Assembly: GCA_020882975.1 (NCBI GenBank)
Contig: JAHRFD010000004.1
Coordinates: forward strand, 124,001-188,000
Direction: 5' to 3'
DNA length: 64,000 bases
From: Microcoleus sp. EPA2
GTDB taxonomy: Bacteria > Cyanobacteriota > Cyanobacteriia > Cyanobacteriales > Microcoleaceae
A program made the position numbers and the translations under genes. The notes under the pieces are model-generated. The model was not told the origin of the DNA, did no database searches, and was given only the letters and a program-made list of their open reading frames with translations. Positions 26,438 to 34,629 of this stretch are shown in pieces. How positions within the stretch are numbered: the stretch's first letter is position 1; each line of letters begins with the position of its first letter.

Positions 26438-27682
26438 ATGCAAGTAGACCGACGCCGCCGCCCCATCTCCCCCAGACGCCCAACCACCAAAGGACGCACC
26501 AGCCCAGGACGCCCAACTAATCAGCGTCTAGTCAACTCCCGTCGCCGACGGAGAACGACTTGGGCTCGTTTAAAATATCGCAATATTCTGTATTTAATTC
26601 TAGGGGCGATCGCCATCGGTTGGATCGTCACACTACCATTTAGAGGTCGTCGTCCCATGGAACCGCCTGTAATCTCACCTCAAGAGACGATCGCACCACC
26701 AACAACTTCCACACCAGAAAATGTACTAGAATCAAATTCTGATACTAGCTTCACCTATAATATCAAAACACCGCCCAATCCAGTTTATTCTCAAGAATTG
26801 CAAGTTATTGTTGATGAAGCAGTGCAGATTGCGGCCTCCAAAGGATTACCCATAGAACCACTATCAATTAGCTTGCTGGATGTCAGCAATTCCCAAGCCC
26901 ACACCTTCGCCGGATATCAAAATCAAACCCTGAGATTTCCCGCTAGCGTGGCTAAATTATTTTGGATGGCTGCCTTTTACTCCGCCATGGAAAAAGGCAG
27001 AATCGCCGAAAAAGAATCGGCTTTTACTTCGGATTTAGAACAAATGATTCGTGTTTCCAACAACGACGCAGCCAGCCGGATTTTAGACAAGATTACGGAT
27101 ACAGAATCCGGGGGGAAACTAACAGGAGAACCCTGGGAAAATTGGCTCACAAAAAGGAATCAAATTAATACATTTTTTCAGTCATCTGGTTATGAAAATA
27201 TTAGTTTGACCACCAAAAATTATCCGATATATTATTTAAAGCAAGAACAGCCTACAGGTCGGGAATTGCAGTTGCAAAGAGACCGGGATCGGCCCATTCG
27301 GAATCAAGTAACTACCGATCAAGGAGCCAGATTAATGTATGAAATTTATACCAGACAAGCTGTTTCCAGCATCGCCAGCCGCAAAATGGCTTACTTGCTG
27401 ACGCGAGATTTAGACCCCAAGGCTTGGAAAAATGACCCTAGTAACTCGATACAGGGATTTCTTGGGGAATCTTTGCCAACTAATATTTATTTTGGTTCTA
27501 AAGTGGGTTATACTTCCAAGTGTCGCAGCGAAGTGGCGTTTGTCAGGACTTTAGACGATCGAGCGATTTATATCTTAGTGGTTTTCGCTGACGACCCGGC
27601 CTATGCCAAGGACGAAACCATATTTCCGGCAATTTCGCGCTCGATTTTCGATCGCCTCAATGCTCGTAATCCTCAAAAATAA
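26438..27682 (+). CDS. Membrane-anchored class A beta-lactamase-like serine hydrolase
   Basis: 414 aa. An extremely basic cytoplasmic tail of about 45 residues (RRRRPISPRRP, RRRRRTTW) precedes one transmembrane segment (about 51-66, ILYLILGAIAIGWIV) and a Pro/Thr linker. The periplasmic domain has the serine hydrolase motifs SVAK (in FPASVAKLFW), SNN (RVSNNDAAS) and KVG (SKVGYTSK). It is a paralogue of the protein at 62235: both share the GRELQLQRDR or GREREFLGEL segment. Penicillin-interactive activity is possible; substrate is unknown. It is more likely a peptidoglycan or cell-wall enzyme than a drug-resistance enzyme. Confidence 0.85.
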   Translation: MQVDRRRRPISPRRPTTKGRTSPGRPTNQRLVNSRRRRRTTWARLKYRNILYLILGAIAIGWIVTLPFRGRRPMEPPVISPQETIAPPTTSTPENVLESNSDTSFTYNIKTPPNPVYSQELQVIVDEAVQIAASKGLPIEPLSISLLDVSNSQAHTFAGYQNQTLRFPASVAKLFWMAAFYSAMEKGRIAEKESAFTSDLEQMIRVSNNDAASRILDKITDTESGGKLTGEPWENWLTKRNQINTFFQSSGYENISLTTKNYPIYYLKQEQPTGRELQLQRDRDRPIRNQVTTDQGARLMYEIYTRQAVSSIASRKMAYLLTRDLDPKAWKNDPSNSIQGFLGESLPTNIYFGSKVGYTSKCRSEVAFVRTLDDRAIYILVVFADDPAYAKDETIFPAISRSIFDRLNARNPQK

Positions 27683-27892
27683 TATTCAGCAATAAAATCA
27701 TTGTAGGGTAGGCATGGTGTCTACCCTTGAAAAGTTATGTACTTTTCATACTGATTCTTTATTGTTTGTTGACACTCACTCGGCCTGAAGGCGCGAGGAT
27801 TCTTAAGATGTTTCCAACTTAATATCCCTGTTTCCAGGGTTCCCAAACTCCTCACGTTTGCTCAATCGAGCGTGAGGATATCTTTTGGGCGT
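27683..27892 (-). ncRNA. Likely TnpB guide RNA (reRNA) region and right end of the element
   Basis: Minus-strand sequence continuing from the tnpB stop codon: a CTCACG-loop-CGTGAG hairpin (about 27851-27876), AACCCTGGAAACAGGG hairpin, TTAAG...CTTAA, GGCGC...GAGTGAGTGTCAA ending at 27769. A right end terminating in TCAA with stem-loops just before is typical of the reRNA scaffold of IS200/IS605 TnpB. The guide would be the next 16-20 nt, at 27749-27768 (reads CAAACAATAAAGAATCAGTA). Processing and exact 5' end are inferred. Confidence 0.65.
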
Positions 27893-29218
27893 TTAGGCGC
27901 TAACGCCAGGTTTCGCGGAGTCCCCGCGTACCAAATTCAAAGCTCGATCGCGAATAGTTTTTGCTGCACCGATATCGGCGTGTTCGTGGTATCCGCATTC
28001 AGTGCAGATGAACTTTTCGCCGTCTCGATTAGACTTATCGATATGACCGCAGTTTCGGCATTCTTGGCTGGAGTGTTTGGGATTAATTTTAATTGCGACC
28101 TTTCCTTGCTTTGCAGCCAGATACTCGATCTTCAAAATTAATTCGCCCCAACTGGCATCAGAAATAGAACGGTTTAGCCCCTTCTTTCTTGATTGCCCAT
28201 TTTTCAGGAATCTACCTGTTTTTTCGTCAATCTTTACTCTACACCGACGCATCATGCCGGAAATATTCAAGTCTTCCAGGGCAATCGCGTCAACGCGACG
28301 GGAAACTATTTTATTAGCAACTTTCCATTGGTAAGCTTGGCGTTTATCGCTAATTTTCTGATGAAAAAGCCCTAGTTTTTTAGCCGCTTTCTTGCGGTTA
28401 TTGCTCCCTTTTGCTTTTCTAGTAACCCGCCTCTGCCTGATTTTTAAAGTGCGTTTAGTTTTTTTGGTGGTTGAGAACTTGGGATTTTCAATTTGATCGC
28501 CATCTGAGAGATGGACTAATTTCGTAATTCCCATATCGCAGCCAATGACTTTAACGACACCCTTAAGAGGTTTTGTCGTGTAATCAGGGATAGACTTATC
28601 CTCGATACGGATAGATACATACCAGCCATTTTGTCGCCTCCTCACCGCACAAGCTTTAATGGTAAAACTACCAGAAATTGGGCGCGATTTATGAAAACGC
28701 ATCCAACCCAACTTTGGCAAGTAAATTTTATTACCCTGTATTTTTACCCCCATCACAAAAGTGAAAGAAGTAAAGTTACTGCGGTTTTTAAATTTAGGAA
28801 AACCACGCCCCTCAAAGAAATTTTTGTAGGCAGTGTCTAACCGTTTGACGTTCTGCTGTAGAACTGTTGAATCTATCCCTGCAAACCAGGGTCTAGCTGC
28901 TTTCAGTTCGGGCAAAGCGGTGATTTGAATGTCACCTGGGTTGCGTCGAGGGTTTTTGACTTTCCCCTCTTTATCTGTTTTGCTTGTTTTCCAAGGCTCT
29001 CCGGTTGCACCGTTTTTACTGACACAACTGGTCAAGGGGCAGGCTTCACTTTTTGTCCTAATGTCGCAATAGTTACCTTGAATGAACTGTTGACTATATT
29101 GAGTGATTCTGTCACTGAGACACCAGTTGAAATGGCTTCGTAACATATCGACCCAATTGGACATTTTTAAAGTCTGTGTTTGATTTGGGCGCAACTTGTA
29201 TACATAGTTTGTTAACAA
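27893..29218 (-). CDS. tnpB: TnpB RNA-guided endonuclease, IS200/IS605-type (no tnpA)
   Basis: 441 aa, beginning at TTG (29218) behind the strong site AAGGAGGAG, 6 nt upstream. All catalytic elements are intact: RuvC-I Asp in GCDMG, RuvC-II Glu in ALEDLN, a zinc finger CRNCG...CTECG, and RuvC-III Asp in HADIGAAKTI. The N-terminus YVYKLRPNQTQ and helix-turn-helix-like region are typical. TnpB uses an RNA from its own right end to cut DNA next to a TAM and helps its element persist. No TnpA Y1 transposase lies nearby, so this is a non-autonomous element. It sits immediately 3' of tRNA-Gln. Confidence 0.95.
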   Translation of the reverse strand: MLTNYVYKLRPNQTQTLKMSNWVDMLRSHFNWCLSDRITQYSQQFIQGNYCDIRTKSEACPLTSCVSKNGATGEPWKTSKTDKEGKVKNPRRNPGDIQITALPELKAARPWFAGIDSTVLQQNVKRLDTAYKNFFEGRGFPKFKNRSNFTSFTFVMGVKIQGNKIYLPKLGWMRFHKSRPISGSFTIKACAVRRRQNGWYVSIRIEDKSIPDYTTKPLKGVVKVIGCDMGITKLVHLSDGDQIENPKFSTTKKTKRTLKIRQRRVTRKAKGSNNRKKAAKKLGLFHQKISDKRQAYQWKVANKIVSRRVDAIALEDLNISGMMRRCRVKIDEKTGRFLKNGQSRKKGLNRSISDASWGELILKIEYLAAKQGKVAIKINPKHSSQECRNCGHIDKSNRDGEKFICTECGYHEHADIGAAKTIRDRALNLVRGDSAKPGVSA

Positions 29219-29375
29219 GTTTAACTCCTCCTTTTTGAGCTACTGTTAGTATATTGTAGGACAACGTTCTATCTGATGTTGTCACATATCTTTATGGAAA
29301 AGATTCAATGTTTTTACTTCTGCTAACAAAGCCGTCCTACAAGGACGGGGTTTTAGACCCAATTTCTGTGATAAT
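29219..29375 (-). mobile_element. Left end of the TnpB element
   Basis: Upstream of tnpB, between it and tRNA-Gln. The palindrome CCGTCCTACAAGGACGG (about 29330-29348) next to GGTTTTAGACCCAATTTC is the recurrent left-end hairpin of this class of cyanobacterial IS200/IS605-like elements. Together with the right end at about 27769 it bounds a 1.6-kb element. The exact outer boundary and TAM were not determined. Confidence 0.6.
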
Positions 29376-29379
29376 ATAA

Positions 29380-29451
29380 CTGGGGCGAAAGGATTCGAAC
29401 CTCTGAATGGCTGGACCAAAACCAGCTGCCTTACCACTTGGCGACGCCCCA
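29380..29451 (-). tRNA. trnQ-UUG: tRNA-Gln (TTG anticodon)
   Basis: 72 nt. The acceptor strands TGGGGCG and CGCCCCA pair fully with G as discriminator. The anticodon arm is GCTGG-TTTTGGT-CCAGC, giving anticodon TTG (Gln, CAA). The T arm carries GGTTCGAATCC. CCA is not encoded. The TnpB element starts just downstream of its 3' end, and the histidine kinase gene ends about 100 bp further on the other side. Confidence 0.95.
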
Positions 29452-29554
29452 ATGTCTTAACCTTTATTATCTTACCATTGGGATGCCGGAATTTGTCAAG
29501 GGGTTTGACAATAAAATTTTCAAATTTTTCTGGAAGACGATCGCCCGCTCTTGT

Positions 29555-32212
29555 TCAAGTCTTGCTCACAGAGGGGAGGGCGATCGGGATTTTAATCCTG
29601 AATTCCGCGCCCTGTCCTGTGTGTGAGATACACTCCAAGCTCCCGGAGTGTTTTTCTACCACTATTTGATAACTGATGGACAAGCCCAGTCCAGTTCCCT
29701 TACCCACAGGCTTTGTTGTAAAAAATGGGTCAAACAAACGACCTTTGGCTTTTTCTGTCAATCCTGGGCCATTGTCCCGAATCCGAATCAGCACAAATTG
29801 ACCCCTGGATTTGGCTGAGTCTGTTTCCTGGGAGTCGGTTCCCACTATCTGTGTCGAAATTTCGATCTTCTTGGGTGCGGGCTGATGCTCCAAGGCGTCG
29901 ATCGCATTGCCGATCACGTTCATAAATACTTGGTTGAGTTGACTGGGGTAACACTCCACCTTTGGCAACTCGCCGTAATTTTTGACTACTTCAATGGGAG
30001 AAATCTGCCCGTTGGATTTCAAGCGGCTGTTCAAAATCAGCAAGGTGCTATCTATGCCTTCGTGAATGTCCACGGGCTTCATCTCGCCTTCGTCGTGTCG
30101 TGAGAAGTTTCGCAAAGAAACGACTATTTTACGGATGCGTTCGACTCCCATTTCCATGGAAGACAAAATTTTCAGCAAGTCGGGGATGACGAAATCCACA
30201 TCAATTTCTTCGCTCTTGTGGAGAATTTCGGCGCAGGGTTCGGGGTAGTGTTTTTGGTACAAGCGCAGCAAATCCAGCAGATCTTTCATGTACTGCTCGC
30301 AGTAAGTCAAGTTGCCGTAAATAAAGTTTACCGGATTGTTAATTTCGTGGGCGACACCGGCCACCATTTGACCGAGAGATGACATTTTTTCGTTTTGGAT
30401 GAGTTGAGCTTCTTTTTGCTGCAAATTCAGCAATGTTTCGCTTAGTTGGCGGGCTTGAGTTTGAGCGGCTAAGGCAGTGGCGCGACTTTGGGCATAAAGT
30501 TCGGCTTGGTCGATCGCGATCGCCAGTTGGTCTACCACCGCTTGCAGCAATTCTACTTCGCTCCAGGACCACTCCCGGCGGTTGCTGTAGTGATTGCAAA
30601 CAATTGCTCCCATTTGACCGGCGCGAGTCTTGAGCGGTAGCAGCAGCTTGGACGCAATCCCCAAATCTGCCAAAAAAGCTTGGGTGGGCGGCTCAATGCA
30701 AGTGGTATTTGCCACATCGCCGATCCTGAGCGGTTGGCGGTGACGAATTTTTTCACCCAGGAGCGTGATTTGGGCGATCGGGTAATCTGCTAGTCTGTCC
30801 TTCAACTCTGGATTTGCCGCCTCGTGGGTCATGGCAAAGCTCTCCTGGTTCTGGGGTGAGACTGAATACCATAAAAAGTAGCATTGGTCAATCTGTAATA
30901 AGTTACGAATTTGGTTGACGGCAGTATCTAAAATTTTGTCGAGGTCCAGGGAGTTTCGCATTTGGCTGGCGAGACCAAACAGCAAACCTTCGGGTCTACT
31001 CAACAATTCTTCGCGAGCTTTCACTCGATCGATCCCCACAGCAATCACGTTAGCCATGGAGACGATCGCCTCTAGGGTTCCCTCCGTGGTTGCATGGCGG
31101 CAGCACAGGGCCATCACTCCCACCAGTCGCTTCTCCACAATCAACCCGCTTGCGATGGCAGATGGCATCGACAGCAGAAACAGGGGGGCTGTGGGCAGTT
31201 TTCCTGGTTGTGTTGGCATCCACTCCTCTATTTCTATTTCCCAGGCTGGATTGCTCAGTCCTGAAGCAGCTTGCAATTCTAGTCGATCGGTCTGCCGGTT
31301 CAAGGTCCAGATGCTCGCCGCTGTGGCGTCTAGGTGTTTGACTATGGCGTCGATGCAGCCCTTGAGCATCGTCGGTATAGTCCCACCTTGTCCTAGGGCC
31401 GTACCGACTTGAGCTTGCAATGTGGACAGGCGCGATCGCTCTTGGCTTTCTCGGAGCGCTATTTCTACTGGCTGCTGGTCGATGATGGCCGTTTCCCACG
31501 GATAAATTGATGTCCCACCCTCACCAAACACTGAGAGATTTTTGGTGCCAAATATCTTTGTAGCTTCTTCTGGCTTCTGTACGCCAGAGAAGAATTCGTC
31601 CACAGACGATCGCTCTAATTCCGCTAATTCTCCTGAGTCTTCCTTGGTTGGTTCTAGCTTAGTGCCATGTTCCTGGGCTTGGGCTAGTTGGCAACGCAGT
31701 TCCACCAGGGTAGCAACTTGCCGACTCAAAGCTTTCATAGCATTGATTGCTTCTTTTGTCAAGTCTTTCGGTACGGCATCCATGACCGAGAGGATTCCCA
31801 GCATTTCCCCGTCCTTGGTGACGATCGGGACTCCGGCGTAAAATTTCACCAAAGGGTCAGAGGCGACTAGATGATGACTGGCAAATCGGGGATCGGTGGC
31901 AGCGTCTCGGATGATACTAACTTCGGAGTTAGATGCGGAGAGTCGATCGAACTCTTGAGGGTTTTGACCCGTCGCGAGGGCGCAAAAATTGAGGTAGTGG
32001 TGGGTAAAAGTTCGATCGAGACCTATGTGAGACTTGAGCCAGTGGCCGTTAGAGTCATTGAAACTCACAAAAGCCATAGAACTCTGAGTCATCTGAGCAG
32101 CTAAGCCCGCCAAATCATCGAAACAAGCCTCCGAAGCAGAGCCCAGGATCTGATACAGGTCTATATTTTGGAGCTTTAACACTTTTTTCGTAAAAGGCAA
32201 GGGTGCTTTCAT
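29555..32212 (-). CDS. Multi-GAF sensor histidine kinase
   Basis: 885 aa. Domains in order: GAF (about 15-160, TGQNPQEF, DPLVKFYAGVPI), GAF (about 255-395), GAF (about 410-580, LQIDQCYFLWYS, IGDVANTTC), coiled linker, HisKA with H621 in MVAGVAHEINNPVNFI, HATPase_c (about 730-880) with NAIDAL, DNGPGL and GTGLGLSISYQI. No membrane span, so it is cytosolic. Cys in QCYFLWYS suggests a possible chromophore-like site but no firm phytochrome signature is seen. It resembles cyanobacterial light/redox-type kinases. The cognate regulator is not in the operon; a lone CheY-like gene is divergent 650 bp away. Confidence 0.9.
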   Translation of the reverse strand: MKAPLPFTKKVLKLQNIDLYQILGSASEACFDDLAGLAAQMTQSSMAFVSFNDSNGHWLKSHIGLDRTFTHHYLNFCALATGQNPQEFDRLSASNSEVSIIRDAATDPRFASHHLVASDPLVKFYAGVPIVTKDGEMLGILSVMDAVPKDLTKEAINAMKALSRQVATLVELRCQLAQAQEHGTKLEPTKEDSGELAELERSSVDEFFSGVQKPEEATKIFGTKNLSVFGEGGTSIYPWETAIIDQQPVEIALRESQERSRLSTLQAQVGTALGQGGTIPTMLKGCIDAIVKHLDATAASIWTLNRQTDRLELQAASGLSNPAWEIEIEEWMPTQPGKLPTAPLFLLSMPSAIASGLIVEKRLVGVMALCCRHATTEGTLEAIVSMANVIAVGIDRVKAREELLSRPEGLLFGLASQMRNSLDLDKILDTAVNQIRNLLQIDQCYFLWYSVSPQNQESFAMTHEAANPELKDRLADYPIAQITLLGEKIRHRQPLRIGDVANTTCIEPPTQAFLADLGIASKLLLPLKTRAGQMGAIVCNHYSNRREWSWSEVELLQAVVDQLAIAIDQAELYAQSRATALAAQTQARQLSETLLNLQQKEAQLIQNEKMSSLGQMVAGVAHEINNPVNFIYGNLTYCEQYMKDLLDLLRLYQKHYPEPCAEILHKSEEIDVDFVIPDLLKILSSMEMGVERIRKIVVSLRNFSRHDEGEMKPVDIHEGIDSTLLILNSRLKSNGQISPIEVVKNYGELPKVECYPSQLNQVFMNVIGNAIDALEHQPAPKKIEISTQIVGTDSQETDSAKSRGQFVLIRIRDNGPGLTEKAKGRLFDPFFTTKPVGKGTGLGLSISYQIVVEKHSGSLECISHTGQGAEFRIKIPIALPSVSKT

Positions 32213-32859
32213 GTGTAACTGCCCGTTGAGTTGCTTTTGCTAAGAATTATCAATAGAGAACAGAATTAAAAGGCATAGATTGTGGTTTGGGCAGACTGTA
32301 GCCTAGTGGCATCTAGGATCGTTGTGCCTGGTTTAGAGATATGTGGGAAATTGGGAGTTGGGGGACTGAGATCGTTACTTAGATTTAGTTTATTCAATCA
32401 GTATAAATTTTTTCTAGCGTATTTATATCAGGCAGCTAGTTACCACACTGGTAGATTAAAATCCTGAGTGTGTGTCACAATACCAGTGTCCTACTCCTAG
32501 CCATGATGCCTGCTACTGAAGTACAGCTAGAAAATTCAGTGGAAAAAATTCCTAACTTGTTAAATTTCGTAACAATAGTGAGTAAAACTCCTTGGAAGCG
32601 ATATCATTCAGCCTCTGGTGCATCGGTCGAGATTAGGGCTGGCAGTGAAGGCGAGTCAGTCGCACAAGGTGGATGAATGCTCCCAAGCCAGATTATTGGT
32701 GCCTCCCACGCGCCAGTAGCGGTGACAGCTCACAAGTAATCGGGATAGCAAAGCATTTGCAGTTAGTCCCTCTGGGGAAAACTCAAAAATGAAACAGTGA
32801 AATTATGTTGCATACTTCTTGAAAGAAGTATAAATAGATTATAGATTGGGGAGAAGAAT
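32213..32859. other. 647-bp gene-free stretch
   Basis: Between the divergent histidine kinase and receiver genes. Short open frames here look random. It presumably contains both promoters. An AT-rich stretch lies at 32395-32480. No repeat or RNA was recognised. Confidence 0.45.
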
Positions 32860-33240
32860 ATGTCTGCAAGTAGCAGCTTACCAACTATTCTGGCTGTTGA
32901 TGATAGCGCGGTAATGCAAGGATTGGTCAAACAGGCTTTAAGCAAAGAGTTTCGGGTGCTGGTGACTGACAATGCAGTGGATGCTTTGTCAACTATTTAT
33001 CACGAACAAGTTGCAGTTTTGCTACTGGATGTTTCAATGCCCGGTATTGACGGATTGGAACTGTGCCGCACTGTGCGCAGTTTACCTCAGTTTCAGAACT
33101 TGCCCATCGTCATGCTCACAGGGCGAGATGGAGCTTTTGATAAGGTACAGGGGCGCTTGGCGGGAGCAACGGAGTATTTAACTAAGCCCTTTGATGCTGA
33201 TATGTTACGCGAGGTAATTCATAAATTTATTAACCAATAA
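32860..33240 (+). CDS. Single-domain response regulator (CheY-like receiver)
   Basis: 126 aa receiver only. Acidic pocket D14-D15 in AVDDS, phospho-acceptor D57 in LLLDVSMPGIDG, Thr in VMLTGRDG and Lys in YLTKPFDAD are all present. It has no output domain and so could signal to a motor or a downstream kinase. It converges with the cheB end, 3 bp apart, so it is the natural CheY partner of the adjacent che operon, though on the opposite strand. An alternative is that it serves the GAF kinase. Confidence 0.92.
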   Translation: MSASSSLPTILAVDDSAVMQGLVKQALSKEFRVLVTDNAVDALSTIYHEQVAVLLLDVSMPGIDGLELCRTVRSLPQFQNLPIVMLTGRDGAFDKVQGRLAGATEYLTKPFDADMLREVIHKFINQ

Positions 33241-33243
33241 GTT

Positions 33244-34332
33244 CTAAATTTTTAATTTAGCTAACAGGAAAGGAGCGATGGCACTAATGGGCAGAATCTG
33301 TTGGACAGCACTTAGGGCGATCGCCTCCTTGGGCATCCCGAAGACAACAGATGTAGCTTCGTCTTGCGCTATTGTCAAACCACCAACTTTGGCGATTGCC
33401 AACATTCCGTCAGCACCATCTCTGCCCATACCTGTCAGCAACACCGCCGCCGCCGCGCGACTATAAAAATTAGCTACTGACTTAAATGTCACTGTTACAG
33501 AAGGGCAGTGTCCCCCGACAGGAGGAGCTTCTGAATAAACAAATCGCCCTTTAGAGTCCAATTCTAAATGAAACTTTTCCGGTGGAAAATAAACAGTACC
33601 CGCTTGTGGCAATTCCCCAACAGCAGCTATCTTAACAGGTAGTTTCGATTCATAGCCCAGCCAATCAACTAATCCTTGCAAAAAACCTTCACTAATGTGC
33701 TGGATACAAATTACAGGCACGGGGAAATTAGCCGGCAGCTTAGAAATAATCGCGTGCAATGCCTGTGGCCCGCCTGTAGAAGCCCCTATAACCAATAATT
33801 TAATAGTTGGAGGTTTAACATTTTCAGGTAAAAATTGGTAAGGAGAAACTGGTAATTGGTTGATTTTTGTGACATTTTTGTTAAGAGGTTCGGTGGGTAC
33901 GAACTTTTGATGCCGTGTAAATACTTTCACTCCTGAAAGGATTTTAATTTTAGCGACTAATTGATTAGCAAGGCCATTGTAATCTGAGGCAGAGCCACCC
34001 ATCGGTTTGGGAAAAACATCCAATGCACCTGCTTTTAACAGTTGAAATACATTCTGAGTATCATCTGCTTGCACGGAAGCACTGATGACTAAAATTGGTA
34101 GAGGATATTTCTTCATTACTTCTTGGGTGAATTCTAACCCGTTCATGGGTGCCATATTTAAATCTGTACAGATGACTTGTGGCTGAAGTTTTGGGATTAA
34201 TTCTAATGCTTCTAATCCGTTGCAAGCAGTACCCACAACTTTGATTTCCGGTGAGGCATCAAAAATTCGTTTGAGGATAATAGTCACTACTGGAGAATCT
34301 TCAACTAACAATACTTTAATAGGCGATAACAT
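33244..34332 (-). CDS. cheB: CheB, receiver plus protein-glutamate methylesterase
   Basis: 362 aa. The N-terminal receiver has D57 in ICTDLNMAPMNG. The C-terminal CheB methylesterase has the catalytic triad Ser in GASTGGP, His in CIQHISEG and Asp in GMGRDGADGM. It removes methyl groups from, or deamidates, MCP glutamates, providing adaptation. It is the last gene of the che operon, separated from cheA by a heptamer repeat array. CheB is often missing from cyanobacterial phototaxis clusters, so its presence with CheR marks an adapting system. Confidence 0.96.
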   Translation of the reverse strand: MLSPIKVLLVEDSPVVTIILKRIFDASPEIKVVGTACNGLEALELIPKLQPQVICTDLNMAPMNGLEFTQEVMKKYPLPILVISASVQADDTQNVFQLLKAGALDVFPKPMGGSASDYNGLANQLVAKIKILSGVKVFTRHQKFVPTEPLNKNVTKINQLPVSPYQFLPENVKPPTIKLLVIGASTGGPQALHAIISKLPANFPVPVICIQHISEGFLQGLVDWLGYESKLPVKIAAVGELPQAGTVYFPPEKFHLELDSKGRFVYSEAPPVGGHCPSVTVTFKSVANFYSRAAAAVLLTGMGRDGADGMLAIAKVGGLTIAQDEATSVVFGMPKEAIALSAVQQILPISAIAPFLLAKLKI

Positions 34333-34369
34333 CAGTTTTTAGGAGAATGGGGAATTAATTGGGCCTAGG

Positions 34370-34629
34370 GCGTTGACTGTTGACTGTTGACTGTTGACTG
34401 TTGACTGTTGACTGTTGACTGTTAACTGTTAACTGTTAACTAATGACTAATAACTAATAACTAATGACTGTTAACTGTTGACTAATGACTAATAATTAAT
34501 GACTGTTGACTGTTGACTGTTGACTGTTGACTGTTGACTGTTGACTGTTGACTGTTGACTAATGACTAATGACTAATGACTAATAACTACTAACTAATGA
34601 CTAATAACTAATGACTAATGACTAATGAC
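34370..34629. repeat. Heptanucleotide tandem repeat array
   Basis: About 260 bp made of 7-nt units: TGTTGAC/TGACTGT, then TTAACTG, then TAATGAC/TAATAAC. Several blocks are nearly perfect. It occupies the entire cheA-cheB intergenic space. Such short tandemly repeated repetitive (STRR) sequences are known from filamentous cyanobacteria. It contains many in-frame TGA and TAA codons and does not encode protein. Confidence 0.95.

Noticed and set aside
26438..27682. Acquired antibiotic-resistance beta-lactamase
   Set aside because: A chromosomal paralogue pair with long anchored basic tail and no linked mobile element; envelope role is more likely.
29725..31499. Several frames over 60 aa opposite the GAF kinase
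   Set aside because: Antisense shadows of a long, well-supported kinase gene with HisKA and HATPase motifs.
32470..32676. 68-aa frame in the histidine kinase/receiver gap
   Set aside because: No ribosome site, no conserved-looking segments, and random-like composition.
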